A DNA stretch of 64,000 bases, from contig DASZUK010000008.1 of the NCBI GenBank assembly GCA_035547695.1, forward strand, positions 1 to 64,000, read 5' to 3'. How positions within the stretch are numbered: the stretch's first letter is position 1; each line of letters starts with the position of its first letter. Of the stretch, positions 51,655 to 60,311 are shown piece by piece. The translations under genes and the position numbers were made by a program. The notes under the pieces were generated by a model. That model was not told the origin of the DNA and ran no database searches. It was given only the letters and a program-made list of their open reading frames with translations. The stretch is from DASZUK01 sp035547695. Its GTDB lineage: Bacteria; Actinomycetota; Acidimicrobiia; Acidimicrobiales; RAAP-2.

Positions 51655-52807
51655 GGCGCCGCCTGAGGCGCCGGACGCCGGCGAGCCTCGAGACCTCGGT
51701 GCCGATCTCGACCGGCTGACCGCACGGCTGGACGAAGCCGAGGGGTACCTGCGGATGGACGATCTGCGGGCCCGCCGGGCCGAGCTGGAGACCGAGGCCA
51801 CCCGTCCGGACCTGTGGGACGACGCGGACCAGGCCCGGTCGGTGACCACCGAGCTGGGCCGCGTCGCCGACGACGTGGACCGGTTCGAGCGGCTCCGGGC
51901 CGACATGGCCGACGCCACCGTCCTGCGCGAGCTGGTCGACGAGGCCGCGGCGTCCGGCACCCCGGACCAGGGGCTGGCCAAGGAGCTGGAGGACACCGTC
52001 GCCGATCTCGGCCGCCGCATCGGCCGGTTGGAGCTGGAGTCGCTGTTCTCCGGCGAGTACGACGACCGGGACGCCATCTGCGAGGTCCACGCCGGTGCCG
52101 GCGGCACCGACGCCCAGGACTGGGCCGAGATGCTGTTGCGCATGTACCAGCGCTGGTCCGAGCGCCGTGGGTTCACGGTGGAGGTGGAGGAAGCCACCGA
52201 AGGCCAGGAGGCCGGGCTGCTGTCCGCCACCTTCTTGGTCCGCGGCCGGTTCGCCTACGGCCTCCTGGCCACCGAGCGGGGCGTGCACCGGTTGGTGCGG
52301 ATGTCGCCGTTCGACTCCCAGAAGCGCCGCCAGACCAGCTTCGCCTCCCTGGACGTGGTGCCGTTCATGGAGGACCTGGCGAAGGAGGTGGACATCGACG
52401 AGAAGGACCTCCGCGTCGACACCTACCGGTCGTCGGGAGCCGGCGGCCAGCACGTCAACAAGACCGACTCCGCCGTCCGCATCACCCACCTGCCCACCGG
52501 CATCGTGGTGTCCTGCCAGAACGAGCGCAGCCAGCTCCAGAACCGGGCCAAGGCCATGCAGGTGCTGGCCGCCAAGCTGGCCGAACGGGCCCGGCAGGAG
52601 CGTCGGGCCGAGCTGGACTCCCTCAGCGGCGAGCGGGTGGACAACGCCTGGGGCAACCAGATCCGCTCCTACGTCCTGGCCCCGTACCAACTGGTCAAGG
52701 ACCTGCGGACCCAGGTGGAGACCGGCAACGTCGACGCCGTCCTCGACGGCGACCTGGACCAGTTCATGGAGGCCGAGCTGCGTCGCCAGCGGGGCAGCGG
52801 CGGCTGA
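51653..52807 (+). CDS. prfB: peptide chain release factor 2
   Basis: A 384-residue class I release factor that reads UGA and UAA. The stop-codon tripeptide region MSPFDSQKRRQTSF and the hydrolysis motif SGAGGQHVNKTDSAV (about 260-274) are intact. The N-terminal domain is a long coiled coil. No in-frame TGA is present near codon 25, so the programmed +1 frameshift seen in many bacteria is absent, as in most actinobacteria. It begins with the ATG formed at a tandem-repeat junction; no ribosome site is visible. Confidence 0.96.
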   Translation: MAPPEAPDAGEPRDLGADLDRLTARLDEAEGYLRMDDLRARRAELETEATRPDLWDDADQARSVTTELGRVADDVDRFERLRADMADATVLRELVDEAAASGTPDQGLAKELEDTVADLGRRIGRLELESLFSGEYDDRDAICEVHAGAGGTDAQDWAEMLLRMYQRWSERRGFTVEVEEATEGQEAGLLSATFLVRGRFAYGLLATERGVHRLVRMSPFDSQKRRQTSFASLDVVPFMEDLAKEVDIDEKDLRVDTYRSSGAGGQHVNKTDSAVRITHLPTGIVVSCQNERSQLQNRAKAMQVLAAKLAERARQERRAELDSLSGERVDNAWGNQIRSYVLAPYQLVKDLRTQVETGNVDAVLDGDLDQFMEAELRRQRGSGG

Positions 52808-52928
52808 CGGTCCCCTCCCACCCTGTCCCTCCCACCCGCCGGTCTCCTTCCCACCCCGTTGACCTGCGAGTTGACCGGCGAGTTGACCGGCGAGCCCGGG
52901 GTGGCACCAAATGGTGGTGGTAGGCCGG

Positions 52929-52934
52929 TAGGCT
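52929..52934 (+). promoter_or_regulatory. possible -10 box of ftsEX
   Basis: TAGGCT in the prfB-ftsE gap, 70 nt before the ATG of ftsE, preceded by a near-copy taggccgg. Confidence 0.3.
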
Positions 52935-53004
52935 GTCCCCCCGTTCCCCCCACCGGTGGCGGTCCGCACGGGGCCCCTTCCGGGGCTGGGGTGACCCTCT
53001 TCGA

Positions 53005-53751
53005 ATGATCCGCTTCGAGAACGTCACCAAGACCTACAAGAACAGCACCGTCGCCCTCCGTTCGGTATCCCTGGAGATCGACAAGGGCGAGTTCGTCTTC
53101 CTGGTCGGCGCCTCCGGCTCCGGCAAGACCACCTTCATCCGGCTGCTCCTCCGCGAGGAGCTCCCGGACCAGGGCCGCATCTGGGAGGCCGGCCGGGACA
53201 TCGTGCACCTCCCCAAGTGGCGGGTGCCGTACCTGCGCCGCAACATCGGCTGTGTCTTCCAGGACTTCCGGCTGCTCCCCAACAAGACCGTCTTCGAGAA
53301 CGTCGCCTTCGCCCTAGAGGTCATCGGCCGCCCCAAGCACGTCGTGGCCGCCCAGGTCCCCCAGGTGCTCGACCTGGTCGGGCTGTCCAAGAAGCGCGAC
53401 AACCTGCCCGGGGAGCTGTCCGGCGGCGAGCAGCAGCGGGTGGCGGTGGCCCGGGCCTTCGTCAACCGGCCGCTGATCCTGCTGGCCGACGAGCCCACCG
53501 GCAACCTGGACCCGGCCACCAGCCAGGGCATCATGCAGTTGCTCGACCGCATCAACCGCACCGGCACCACCGTCGTCGTGGCCACCCACGACCAGGTGCT
53601 GGTCAACTGGATGCGCCGGCGGGTGGTCGAGCTCGACCACGGCACCCTGGTGCGCGACCAGGCCCGCGGCGTCTACGGCATCGACACCGCCGCAGGAGCC
53701 GGCAAGGCCCCCTTCGAGCCCCCCGAGGCCGCCGTCGGGGGCTTCGGCTGA
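53005..53751 (+). CDS. ftsE: cell division ATP-binding protein FtsE
   Basis: A 248-residue ABC ATPase. Walker A GASGSGKT (35-42), Q-loop FQDFRLLPNKTVFENVAFAL, signature LSGGEQQRVAVARAF, Walker B LLADEPTGNLDP and the switch histidine ATHD are all present. Together with FtsX it controls peptidoglycan hydrolases at the septum. The C-terminal 25 residues (AAGAGKAPFEPPEAAVGG) are an extra tail. It overlaps ftsX by 1 nt. Confidence 0.96.
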   Translation: MIRFENVTKTYKNSTVALRSVSLEIDKGEFVFLVGASGSGKTTFIRLLLREELPDQGRIWEAGRDIVHLPKWRVPYLRRNIGCVFQDFRLLPNKTVFENVAFALEVIGRPKHVVAAQVPQVLDLVGLSKKRDNLPGELSGGEQQRVAVARAFVNRPLILLADEPTGNLDPATSQGIMQLLDRINRTGTTVVVATHDQVLVNWMRRRVVELDHGTLVRDQARGVYGIDTAAGAGKAPFEPPEAAVGGFG

Positions 53752-54632
53752 TGCCGGTCTCCAGCGAGTACGTCGTCCGGGAGACGGCGTCCAACCTGTG
53801 GCGCAACCGGCTGATGACCATCGCCGCCGTGCTCACCGTTGCCGTCTCCCTGTCCCTGGTCGGGGCCGCCCTGCTCCTCAAGCAGGGTGCGGCCCAGGCC
53901 GAAGGCGAATGGCAGCGCGGCACCCAGGTCACCGTGTGGATGAAGGCCAACGCGTCGACCACAGAGATCAAGGCGGTCGGCACCCAGTTGAAGACGTTGC
54001 CGTACCTCTACCAGCCGTGCGTGTTCCGGGACCACGCCTACGACTACGCCGAGGCCAAGCGGCTGCTCGAGAACATCTACACCGAGGCCGTCAGCCCGGC
54101 CGGCACCCCGACGTCCTGGCGGTGCGTCCCCATCCACCCCCAGGACGCCAACCAGGTGATCGCCAAATTCCACGGCCAGCCCGGGGTGCTCGAGGTGACG
54201 GCGCCGCTCGCCCAGATCCGGACGGAGCAGAAGGTCATCACCATCCTGCAGATCGTCTTCGTCGTCGTCGCCCTCGTCCTGCTGGTCTCCGCGGCCGTCC
54301 TCATCCTGAACACCATCCGCATGGCCATCTTCGCCCGCCGAAGAGAAGTGTCCGTGATGAAACTGGTCGGGGCCACCAACTGGTTCATCCGCATCCCCTT
54401 CATGTCCGAGGGCATGATCCAGGGCCTGATCGGCTCCGGGCTGGCCGCCGCCCTGGTCTACGTCCTCCACGTCGTCCTGAACGGCCTCGGTGACACGCCC
54501 GGCTCCCTGCTGTCGCAGATGCGGATGACCGGATGGCAGGTGTTCGCCACCGATGCCGTCGTCGTCGTCGTCGGCATCGCCATCGGCACCCTCGGCTCCG
54601 CCATCGCCATCCGCCGCTTCCTGGACGTCTAG
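53751..54632 (+). CDS. ftsX: cell division protein FtsX
   Basis: A 293-residue membrane partner of FtsE. One N-terminal membrane segment (LMTIAAVLTVAVSLSLVGAA), an extracellular domain with two cysteines (YQPCVFRD, WRCVPIHP) that may form a disulfide as in actinobacterial FtsX, then three membrane segments (IVFVVVALVLLVSAAVLIL and two more). NTIRMAIFARRREVSVMKLVGA is the family signature near segment 2. In many actinobacteria smpB follows, but here it does not. Confidence 0.95.
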   Translation: MPVSSEYVVRETASNLWRNRLMTIAAVLTVAVSLSLVGAALLLKQGAAQAEGEWQRGTQVTVWMKANASTTEIKAVGTQLKTLPYLYQPCVFRDHAYDYAEAKRLLENIYTEAVSPAGTPTSWRCVPIHPQDANQVIAKFHGQPGVLEVTAPLAQIRTEQKVITILQIVFVVVALVLLVSAAVLILNTIRMAIFARRREVSVMKLVGATNWFIRIPFMSEGMIQGLIGSGLAAALVYVLHVVLNGLGDTPGSLLSQMRMTGWQVFATDAVVVVVGIAIGTLGSAIAIRRFLDV

Positions 54633-54654
54633 GGCCGCGGGGCGGCCCGCCACG

Positions 54655-54755
54655 CCGGTCCCGGTCCGCGTCCCGGTCCCGGTCCCGGTCCCGGTCCTAC
54701 CGACGATCCGACGCCCGGCAAGGTCTCCGGCAAGGTCTCCGGCAAGGTCCTTCCC
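54655..54755 (+). repeat. short tandem repeats between ftsX and ssb
   Basis: About five copies of a 6-bp unit (cggtcc) at 54660-54697 and three of ggcaaggtctcc (12 bp) at 54717-54750. Confidence 0.85.
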
Positions 54756-54814
54756 CGACACTGTCTCCGCCGGCGCCCACCGGCACCGACAGGATCGACA
54801 GGGAGGAACCGACC

Positions 54815-55303
54815 GTGAGCAACAGCACCACCGTCACCGGCAACCTGACCCGGGAACCCGAAGTCCGCTACACCCGGGAGGGCCACGCCAACGTCCAGCT
54901 CGGCCTGGCCGTCAACCGTCGCTGGATGGACCGGGAGACCAAGGAGTGGGAGGAGTCGACCTCGTTCTTCGACGTGGTCTGCTGGCGGGAACTGGCCGAG
55001 AACGTCGCCCTGAGCCTGGGCAAGGGCATGCGGGTGATGGTCACCGGCCGGTTGGAGCAGCACAGTTGGGAGACCGACCAGGGGGAGCGCCGGTCCAGGG
55101 TGGAGATCGTGGCCGAGGAGATCGGCCTGAGCCTCCGGTTCACCACCGCCACCGTGGCCCGCAACGACCGGGCCGGGGGTCCTCCCGCCGGCGAAGGCGC
55201 CGCCGCCTCGGCATCCGTGCCCTCCGGCACCAACGCAGCCGGCGCCAACGCAGCCGGTGCCAAGGCAGCCGGTGCCAAGGCAGCCGCGACGGGAGACGCG
55301 TGA
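54815..55303 (+). CDS. ssb: single-stranded DNA-binding protein without acidic tip
   Basis: A 162-residue protein with an OB fold: TVTGNLTREPEVRYTREG, NVQLGLAVNRRWMDRETKEW, FFDVVCWRELAENVA and KGMRVMVTGRLEQHSWE. Typical SSB ends in an acidic peptide (DDxIPF) that binds partners; here the tail is Ala/Gly/Lys rich (ANAAGAKAAGAKAAATGDA) and has no such tip. It is probably a second SSB for a special task. GTG 54815 has gggagg upstream. The C-terminal repeat is encoded by a 15-bp unit. Confidence 0.9.
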   Translation: MSNSTTVTGNLTREPEVRYTREGHANVQLGLAVNRRWMDRETKEWEESTSFFDVVCWRELAENVALSLGKGMRVMVTGRLEQHSWETDQGERRSRVEIVAEEIGLSLRFTTATVARNDRAGGPPAGEGAAASASVPSGTNAAGANAAGAKAAGAKAAATGDA

Positions 55304-55306
55304 CCG

Positions 55307-55668
55307 GTGGCGCCGCCGACGGCATCGTTCGGCCTGCCCCTCTGGTGGCCGGCCGTCCCGGCGGGGTGGTTGCCCCGGTGGCCGGGGCCGACCTCGCTGG
55401 CCCCGGTCGTGGTAGCGCTGGCGGCCGTGGTGGCGATGGCGGCCGCCGGAGCGTTGGTGGTCGCCTGGCGGCCACGGACCGCGGGGGAGCCGGGTCGCCG
55501 CCGCCGGCCCGGCTCCGGCCGTCCGTCTGCTACACCAAGGACGAGGTCATCGAGGTCTGCGGTGCCCTGGCGCTGGCCGAAGTGGTCCTGGCCCGGCTGG
55601 GTTGCCGCGTCGAGGCCGACCGGATGGCTGCCGTCTTCGACCTGGTGGAGGGTCGCCTCGCCGGCTGA
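55307..55668 (+). pseudogene. small membrane protein gene, apparent -1 frameshift
   Basis: From GTG 55307 one frame gives FGLPLWWPAVPAGWLP and the membrane segment SLAPVVVALAAVVAMAAAGA with strong GC3 bias up to about 55520. The bias then switches to the next frame, which gives VCYTKDEVIEVCGALALAEV up to TGA at 55668. The frame opened by GTG 55300 is poor in GC3 before the switch. So there is probably one gene of about 120 codons with a frame change near the gccgccgcc tract at 55499-55510. It follows ssb by 3 nt. Unknown function. Confidence 0.5.
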
Positions 55669-55683
55669 CGGCCGCCCGGCGGC

Positions 55684-55755
55684 CGGTCAGGCGCCGGGGG
55701 CGCCACCAACCTCGGAAGGCGGTCAGGCGCCGGGGACGCCACCAGTTTCGGCCGT
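55684..55755 (-). repeat. 36-bp tandem duplication of the msrB 3' end
   Basis: cggtcaggcgccggggrcgccaccar at 55684 and again at 55720, period 36. The right copy holds the last codons and TGA of msrB; the left copy lies beyond the stop. Confidence 0.85.
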
Positions 55756-56235
55756 TGTCCCGCCGTCCCCGTCCCCATCTCCGCCGTCCCCGTCCCCGTC
55801 TCCCTTGCTGCCGGCCTCCGGGGAGAAGTCCAGGGCCAGGGAGTTCACGCAGTAGCGCATGCCGGTATCGGTGGGGCCGTCGGGGAACAGGTGGCCGAGA
55901 TGGCCCCCGCAGCGGGCGCAGGTGATCTCGGTGCGCACCATGAAGTGGCTGTGGTCCGGCTTCTCCACGATGGTGCCGGCGGCCATGGCCCGGTCGAAGC
56001 TGGGCCACCCGGACCCGGAGTCGAACTTGGCATCGGTGGAGAACAGTGCGGCGCCGCAGCCGGCACAGTGGAAGACGCCGTTGCCGTCGACGTGCAAGAG
56101 CTCCCCGGACCAGGCCGGTTCCGTGGCGCTCTGCCGGAGCACCTGGTACTGGTCCGGGGTCAGCCGCTCCCGCCATTCCTGGTCGCTCAACTGCACCTCC
56201 GAGGTGCCGGGGGTCGTCCCGGGAGTCGTCACCAT
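55723..56235 (-). CDS. msrB: peptide-methionine (R)-S-oxide reductase
   Basis: A 170-residue repair enzyme for oxidised methionine. Zinc cysteines C57/C60 (HCAGCG) and C106/C109 (TCARCGG), the GWPSF region, and the catalytic cysteine C129 in MRYCVNSLAL are present; the substrate histidine region GHLGHLFPDGP also fits. The C-terminal 27 residues are a Gly/Asp repeat tail outside the fold. ATG 56235 has ggaagggaggg just upstream on the minus strand. Confidence 0.95.
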   Translation of the reverse strand: MVTTPGTTPGTSEVQLSDQEWRERLTPDQYQVLRQSATEPAWSGELLHVDGNGVFHCAGCGAALFSTDAKFDSGSGWPSFDRAMAAGTIVEKPDHSHFMVRTEITCARCGGHLGHLFPDGPTDTGMRYCVNSLALDFSPEAGSKGDGDGDGGDGDGDGGTTAETGGVPGA

Positions 56236-56563
56236 GCCCTCCCTTCCTCGGCCGGCCGCCCGACCGTTCGGCCAGGATCGGCCCACGCCGCCCTGCCGGA
56301 TCGTTGTCACGTTGCCTACTACAACGCCGCCGCCGGCCGCCCATTCCTGGCCGTGGCCGGCCCGGCTGTGCCGGCCGCCGACCTACCGCCCGCCGACCCG
56401 CCTACCGCCCCGGCCGTCACCTATCGACCGCCGCCGACCGCCGCCCGCCGACCGCCGACCTACCGCCCGCCAACCGCCGCCCGCCGACCCGCCGGCCCGC
56501 CCACCGCCGGCACCTGACGGTCCATCAGATGCCTTCGGCGCAGTTCGGTAACCTACCGGTGCC
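56236..56563. other. gap of simple C-rich repeats
   Basis: Mostly degenerate copies of ccgcccgccgaccgccgaccta (56375-56510). No gene. The right end holds the -10 box of the ligase gene. Confidence 0.6.
56549..56554 (+). promoter_or_regulatory. -10 box of the fadD-type operon
   Basis: TAACCT, 9 nt before the ATG at 56564; no ribosome site. Confidence 0.45.
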
Positions 56564-58327
56564 ATGGACACCCCACCCGCTGCCGCTCCGACCACGGCCG
56601 GTCCGTCCGATTGGGACGACTGGATCGCGTGGGCCCACGAGGTGCAGGACCCCCGGGCCGACCTGCGCTGGGGAACGGTGCCGGCGATGCTGGCCGACGT
56701 CGCCCGCCGACGGCCCGGCGCCGAGGCGGTGGCCGACGGCCCGATCCGGCTGATCTACGGGGAGCTGGCCGAAGCCGCCGGGACGCTGTCGCGGGCGCTG
56801 ATGGCGTCGGGGGTGGCCAAGGGGGACCGGGTGGCCATCTGGGCGCCCAACTGCGCCCAGTGGGTGGTCGGCGCGCTGGGGGCCATGGGCGCCGGGGCGA
56901 TCGTGGTGACCCTGAACACCCGGTTCAAGGGCGGGGAGGCCGCCTACATCCTGCGGGCCTCCGGGGCCAGGGTGTTGCTGACCGTCCAGGGGTTCCTGGG
57001 TGTGGACTACCCGGCCATGCTGGACGGCCAGGACGTGGGCCATCTGGCCGAGGTGGTGGTGGTCCGCCGGGAGGGGGACGCGGCCGGGGTGGGATCGGTG
57101 ACCGCCGGGCCGGCCGAGGACGGCACCACCGGCCCTCGGGAGATCCCGGTGCGGGGGCTGGACGACTACCTGGAACGGGCCGCGTCGGTGCCGCCGGACG
57201 CCGCAGCGGCGCGGGCCGCGTCGGTGCAGCCGGACGACGTGTCCGACCTGCTGTTCACCTCCGGCACCACCGGGCACCCCAAGGGGGTCATGTCGATCCA
57301 GTCCACCACCCTGCGGGAGTACGGCACCTGGGCCGCCCTGGCCGGGTTGCGGGCCGGGGACCGGTACCTGCTGGTCAACCCGCTGTTCCACACCTTCGGC
57401 TACAAGGCCGGCATGCTGGCCAGCCTGATGTACGGGGCCACCATCGTCCCGGAGCCGGTGTTCGACGTCGACCGGGTGCTGGACCGGATCGCCGCCGAGC
57501 GGATCACCGTCCTCCCCGGCCCCCCGACCCTGTTCCGGGGGCTGCTGGCCCACCCCGACCGGGCGGCCCACGACCTGTCGTCGCTGCGGCTGGCCACCAC
57601 CGGGGCCGACATCATCCCGGTGGAGCTGGTGGTGGCCATGCGGGAGGAGCTGGGGTTCACCACCGTGCTCACGGCCTACGGCCTGACCGAGTCCTGCGGC
57701 ACCGTCACCATGTGCCGGCGGTCGGACCCGCCGGAGGTGGTGGCCCGGACGTCGGGCCGTGCCCTGCCGGACGTGGAGGTGCGGATCGCCGACGGCGACG
57801 GCAAGGAGCTGCCGGCCGGGGAGGCCGGCGAGATCCTGGTCCGGGGCTACGTCGTCATGCGGGGCTACTGGGAGGACCCCGAAGCCACCGCCCAGGCCGT
57901 GGACCGGGACGGCTGGCTGCACACCGGCGACGTCGGCGTCATGGACGACGCCGGCAACGTGGCCATCACGGACCGGCTCAAGGACATGTTCGTCACCGGC
58001 GGCTTCAACGCCTACCCGGCCGAGATCGAGGGCATCCTCCGCGGCTGCCCCGGCGTCGGGCCGCTGGCGGTGGTCGGGGTGGCCGACGACCGCATGGGCG
58101 AGGTCGGCTGCGTGTACCTGGCCTACCAGGGCGACGACCCGGCGGGGTACGCCGACCGGGTGCTGTCGTGGTCCCGGGAGGCCATGGCCAACTACAAGGT
58201 GCCGCGGTACGCGGTGGTGGTGGACGCGCTGCCGGCCAACGCCATCGGCAAGATCGTGAAGGGCGAGCTCCGTCGTCGGTTCGTCGGGGGGGTCGACAAG
58301 GCAGTGACCTACGAGAGGAGAAGATGA
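56564..58327 (+). CDS. acyl-CoA synthetase, FadD3-like
   Basis: A 587-residue adenylate-forming ligase. LLFTSGTTGHPKGVM is the P-loop-like motif, AYGLTESCG the A5 motif, GWLHTGDVGVMDD the A7 motif, and NAIGKIVKGELRRR carries the C-terminal lysine. Overall similarity is to FadD3/FadD-type fatty or cyclic acid ligases of actinobacteria, which activate acids as CoA esters. A small duplicated stretch (ERAASVPPDAAAARAASVQP) precedes the P-loop. It is coupled (ATGA) to an alcohol dehydrogenase. Confidence 0.9.
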   Translation: MDTPPAAAPTTAGPSDWDDWIAWAHEVQDPRADLRWGTVPAMLADVARRRPGAEAVADGPIRLIYGELAEAAGTLSRALMASGVAKGDRVAIWAPNCAQWVVGALGAMGAGAIVVTLNTRFKGGEAAYILRASGARVLLTVQGFLGVDYPAMLDGQDVGHLAEVVVVRREGDAAGVGSVTAGPAEDGTTGPREIPVRGLDDYLERAASVPPDAAAARAASVQPDDVSDLLFTSGTTGHPKGVMSIQSTTLREYGTWAALAGLRAGDRYLLVNPLFHTFGYKAGMLASLMYGATIVPEPVFDVDRVLDRIAAERITVLPGPPTLFRGLLAHPDRAAHDLSSLRLATTGADIIPVELVVAMREELGFTTVLTAYGLTESCGTVTMCRRSDPPEVVARTSGRALPDVEVRIADGDGKELPAGEAGEILVRGYVVMRGYWEDPEATAQAVDRDGWLHTGDVGVMDDAGNVAITDRLKDMFVTGGFNAYPAEIEGILRGCPGVGPLAVVGVADDRMGEVGCVYLAYQGDDPAGYADRVLSWSREAMANYKVPRYAVVVDALPANAIGKIVKGELRRRFVGGVDKAVTYERRR

Positions 58328-59439
58328 GCATGCGAGGGATCGTGTACACCACCGACGGGTTGACCGTCACCGACGCCCTGGCTGTTCGGGACCCCGGGCC
58401 GAAGGAGGTACTGGTCCGGGTCGGCGCCGCCGGGGTCTGCCACTCCGACCTGTCGGTCATCAACGGCACCATCCCGTTCCCGCCGCCGGTGGTCCTCGGC
58501 CACGAGGGCGCCGGGGTGGTCGAGGCCGTCGGCTCCGAGGTGCGGTCGGTGAAGGCCGGCGACCACGTGGTGATCGCCACCCTGGCCAACTGCGGGGCCT
58601 GCCGGGCCTGCGGCACCGGCCAGCCCACCCGCTGCCGGCGGTCCCTCGGCAACATCGGCACCCCGTTCACCTTCGAAGGGCAGCCGGCCTACAACTTCGC
58701 CGCGGCCTCCGTGTTCTCCGAGCTGACCGTCGTCTCCGAGGTCCAGGCGGTCCGCATCCCGAAGGACGTGCCGCTGACCTCCGCCTGCCTCATCGGCTGC
58801 GGCGTCCTCACCGGCGTCGGCGCCGTCCTCAACCGGGCCCGGGTGCGCCCGGGGGAGACCGCGGCGGTGTTCGGCGTCGGCGGCGTCGGCCTCAACGTCA
58901 TCCAGGGCCTCCGCATCGCCGGGGCCACCCGCATCGTGGCGGTGGACACCGTGGCCGCCAAGGAGCCGCTGGCCCGGCAGTTCGGGGCCACCGACTTCGT
59001 CGACGCCTCCGACGGCGACGCCGCGGCCGCCGTCCGGGAGCTGGTCCCCCCGAACAGGGAGCTGGCGTCGGGGGCCCTCGGCCCGCAGGGCGGGGTGGCC
59101 TGGGCCTTCGACTGCGTCGGCCACCCCGCCGTGCTGCGCAGCGCCCTCGACTGCCTGGACTGGGGCGGCAACGCCGTCGCCCTCGGCATCCCGCCGCAGG
59201 GCACCGAGGTGGCCGTCGACGTCAACGCCCTCGCCTACGTCGACCGTGGCCTGCTCGGCAACCGCTACGGCTCCGCCCGGCCCCACCACGACATCCCGTT
59301 GATGATCGACCTCTACAAGTCCGGCCGGCTCCTCCTGGACGAGCTGGTCAGCCTCACCCGGCCGCTGGAGGCCATCGGGGAGATCATCGACGAGATGCAC
59401 GCCGGCCGGGTCGCCCGGGGGGTGCTCACCTTCAACTGA
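58324..59439 (+). CDS. zinc-dependent alcohol dehydrogenase (class III-like MDR)
   Basis: A 371-residue MDR dehydrogenase. Catalytic zinc ligands C39 (GVCHSD), H60-E61 (GHEGAG) and C-terminal Cys (CLIGCGVLTG); structural zinc C90, C93, C96, C104. The NAD motif is VFGVGGVGLNVIQG. The AdhB/AdhD type of actinobacteria oxidises long-chain or aromatic alcohols, or with mycothiol cofactor, formaldehyde adducts; no data decides here. It probably forms an operon with the CoA ligase, which suggests alcohol or aldehyde to acyl-CoA steps. Confidence 0.9.
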   Translation: MSMRGIVYTTDGLTVTDALAVRDPGPKEVLVRVGAAGVCHSDLSVINGTIPFPPPVVLGHEGAGVVEAVGSEVRSVKAGDHVVIATLANCGACRACGTGQPTRCRRSLGNIGTPFTFEGQPAYNFAAASVFSELTVVSEVQAVRIPKDVPLTSACLIGCGVLTGVGAVLNRARVRPGETAAVFGVGGVGLNVIQGLRIAGATRIVAVDTVAAKEPLARQFGATDFVDASDGDAAAAVRELVPPNRELASGALGPQGGVAWAFDCVGHPAVLRSALDCLDWGGNAVALGIPPQGTEVAVDVNALAYVDRGLLGNRYGSARPHHDIPLMIDLYKSGRLLLDELVSLTRPLEAIGEIIDEMHAGRVARGVLTFN

Positions 59440-59451
59440 GCCACCGTGTCG

Positions 59452-59457
59452 TAGGGT
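59452..59457 (+). promoter_or_regulatory. -10 box of leaderless rfbA transcript
   Basis: TAGGGT, 8 nt before the GTG at 59466. Confidence 0.5.
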
Positions 59458-59465
59458 GTGCGGCC

Positions 59466-60209
59466 GTGAAAGGCATCCTGCTGGCCGGCGGCACCGGCTC
59501 CCGGCTGTACCCGCTGACCCGGATCACCAACAAGCACCTGCTGCCCATCTACGACCGCCCCATGGTGCAGTGGTCGATCGAGGCGCTGGTCAACGCCGGC
59601 ATCACCGAGATCATGCTGGTCACCGGCGGCACCCACGCCGGGGAGTTCCTGCGGCTGCTGGGCAACGGCCACGAGTTCGGCATCGACCGGCTGTCGTACG
59701 GCTACCAGGAGCGCCCCGGCGGCATCGCCGAGGCCCTGGGCCTGGCCGAGCGGTTCGCCGACGGCGAACCGGCCCTGGTGATGCTGGCGGACAACGTGGT
59801 GGAGCGGTCCATCCGGCCCATGGTGGCCGCCTTCGAGGCCAACCCGGTGGGGGCCCGCATCCTGCTGACCCCGGTGGACGAGCCCGAGCACCTCCGGCAC
59901 CTCGGGGTGCCGGAGCTGGACGACACCGGCCGGGTGGTACGGATCGTGGAGAAGCCGGAGCACCCGGCCTCCAACTTCGGGGTCACCGGCATCTACTGCT
60001 ACGACGCCGAGGTGTTCGACGTCATCAAGACCCTGGAGCCGTCCGGCCGCGGCGAGCTGGAGATCACCGACGTCAACAACCACTACGTCGACCAGGGCAG
60101 CATGGCCTACGACGTGCTGGACGGCTTCTGGGGCGACGCCGGCGAGTCCATCGACGCCTACTACGCCGTCAACGACTTCGTCCGGGCCAGCGGGGCCAAC
60201 AAGGGCTGA
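59466..60209 (+). CDS. rfbA: glucose-1-phosphate thymidylyltransferase (short RmlA-like)
   Basis: A 247-residue nucleotidyltransferase. GILLAGGTGSRLYPLTRITN (3-22) is the nucleotide-binding loop, NKHLLPIYDRPM follows, then LVMLADNV with the metal aspartate, and VEKPEHPASNFGVTGIYCYD. It forms dTDP-glucose, the substrate of rfbB at 41.8 kb. The length is shorter than the 290 residues of enterobacterial RmlA, since the C-terminal regulatory helices are reduced. It stands alone, 17 kb from rfbBD. Confidence 0.9.
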   Translation: MKGILLAGGTGSRLYPLTRITNKHLLPIYDRPMVQWSIEALVNAGITEIMLVTGGTHAGEFLRLLGNGHEFGIDRLSYGYQERPGGIAEALGLAERFADGEPALVMLADNVVERSIRPMVAAFEANPVGARILLTPVDEPEHLRHLGVPELDDTGRVVRIVEKPEHPASNFGVTGIYCYDAEVFDVIKTLEPSGRGELEITDVNNHYVDQGSMAYDVLDGFWGDAGESIDAYYAVNDFVRASGANKG

Positions 60210-60311
60210 GCCCGGCCCCCGGCCCCCGGGCCCCGTGGTCTGTCCCCCCGCCGGCGACCGCCGCCCGTCCCCAGCCGATAGCCGACCCGCCGCCGCCCGG
60301 CGGCCTGTGGC

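Noticed and set aside
51653..51760. Programmed frameshift site in prfB
   Set aside because: No in-frame TGA with an upstream SD-like element; the frame is continuous from the ATG.
48476..52969. A 1497-codon open frame on the minus strand opposite secA and prfB
   Set aside because: It is Gly/Leu/Val/Asp/His-rich without domains, and secA and prfB on the plus strand are complete and conserved. It is a GC-bias shadow. The same holds for long frames opposite aceE (11092-15039), metH (22232-26368), E2-lipBA (17100-20651) and the carboxylase-birA region (39021-42671).
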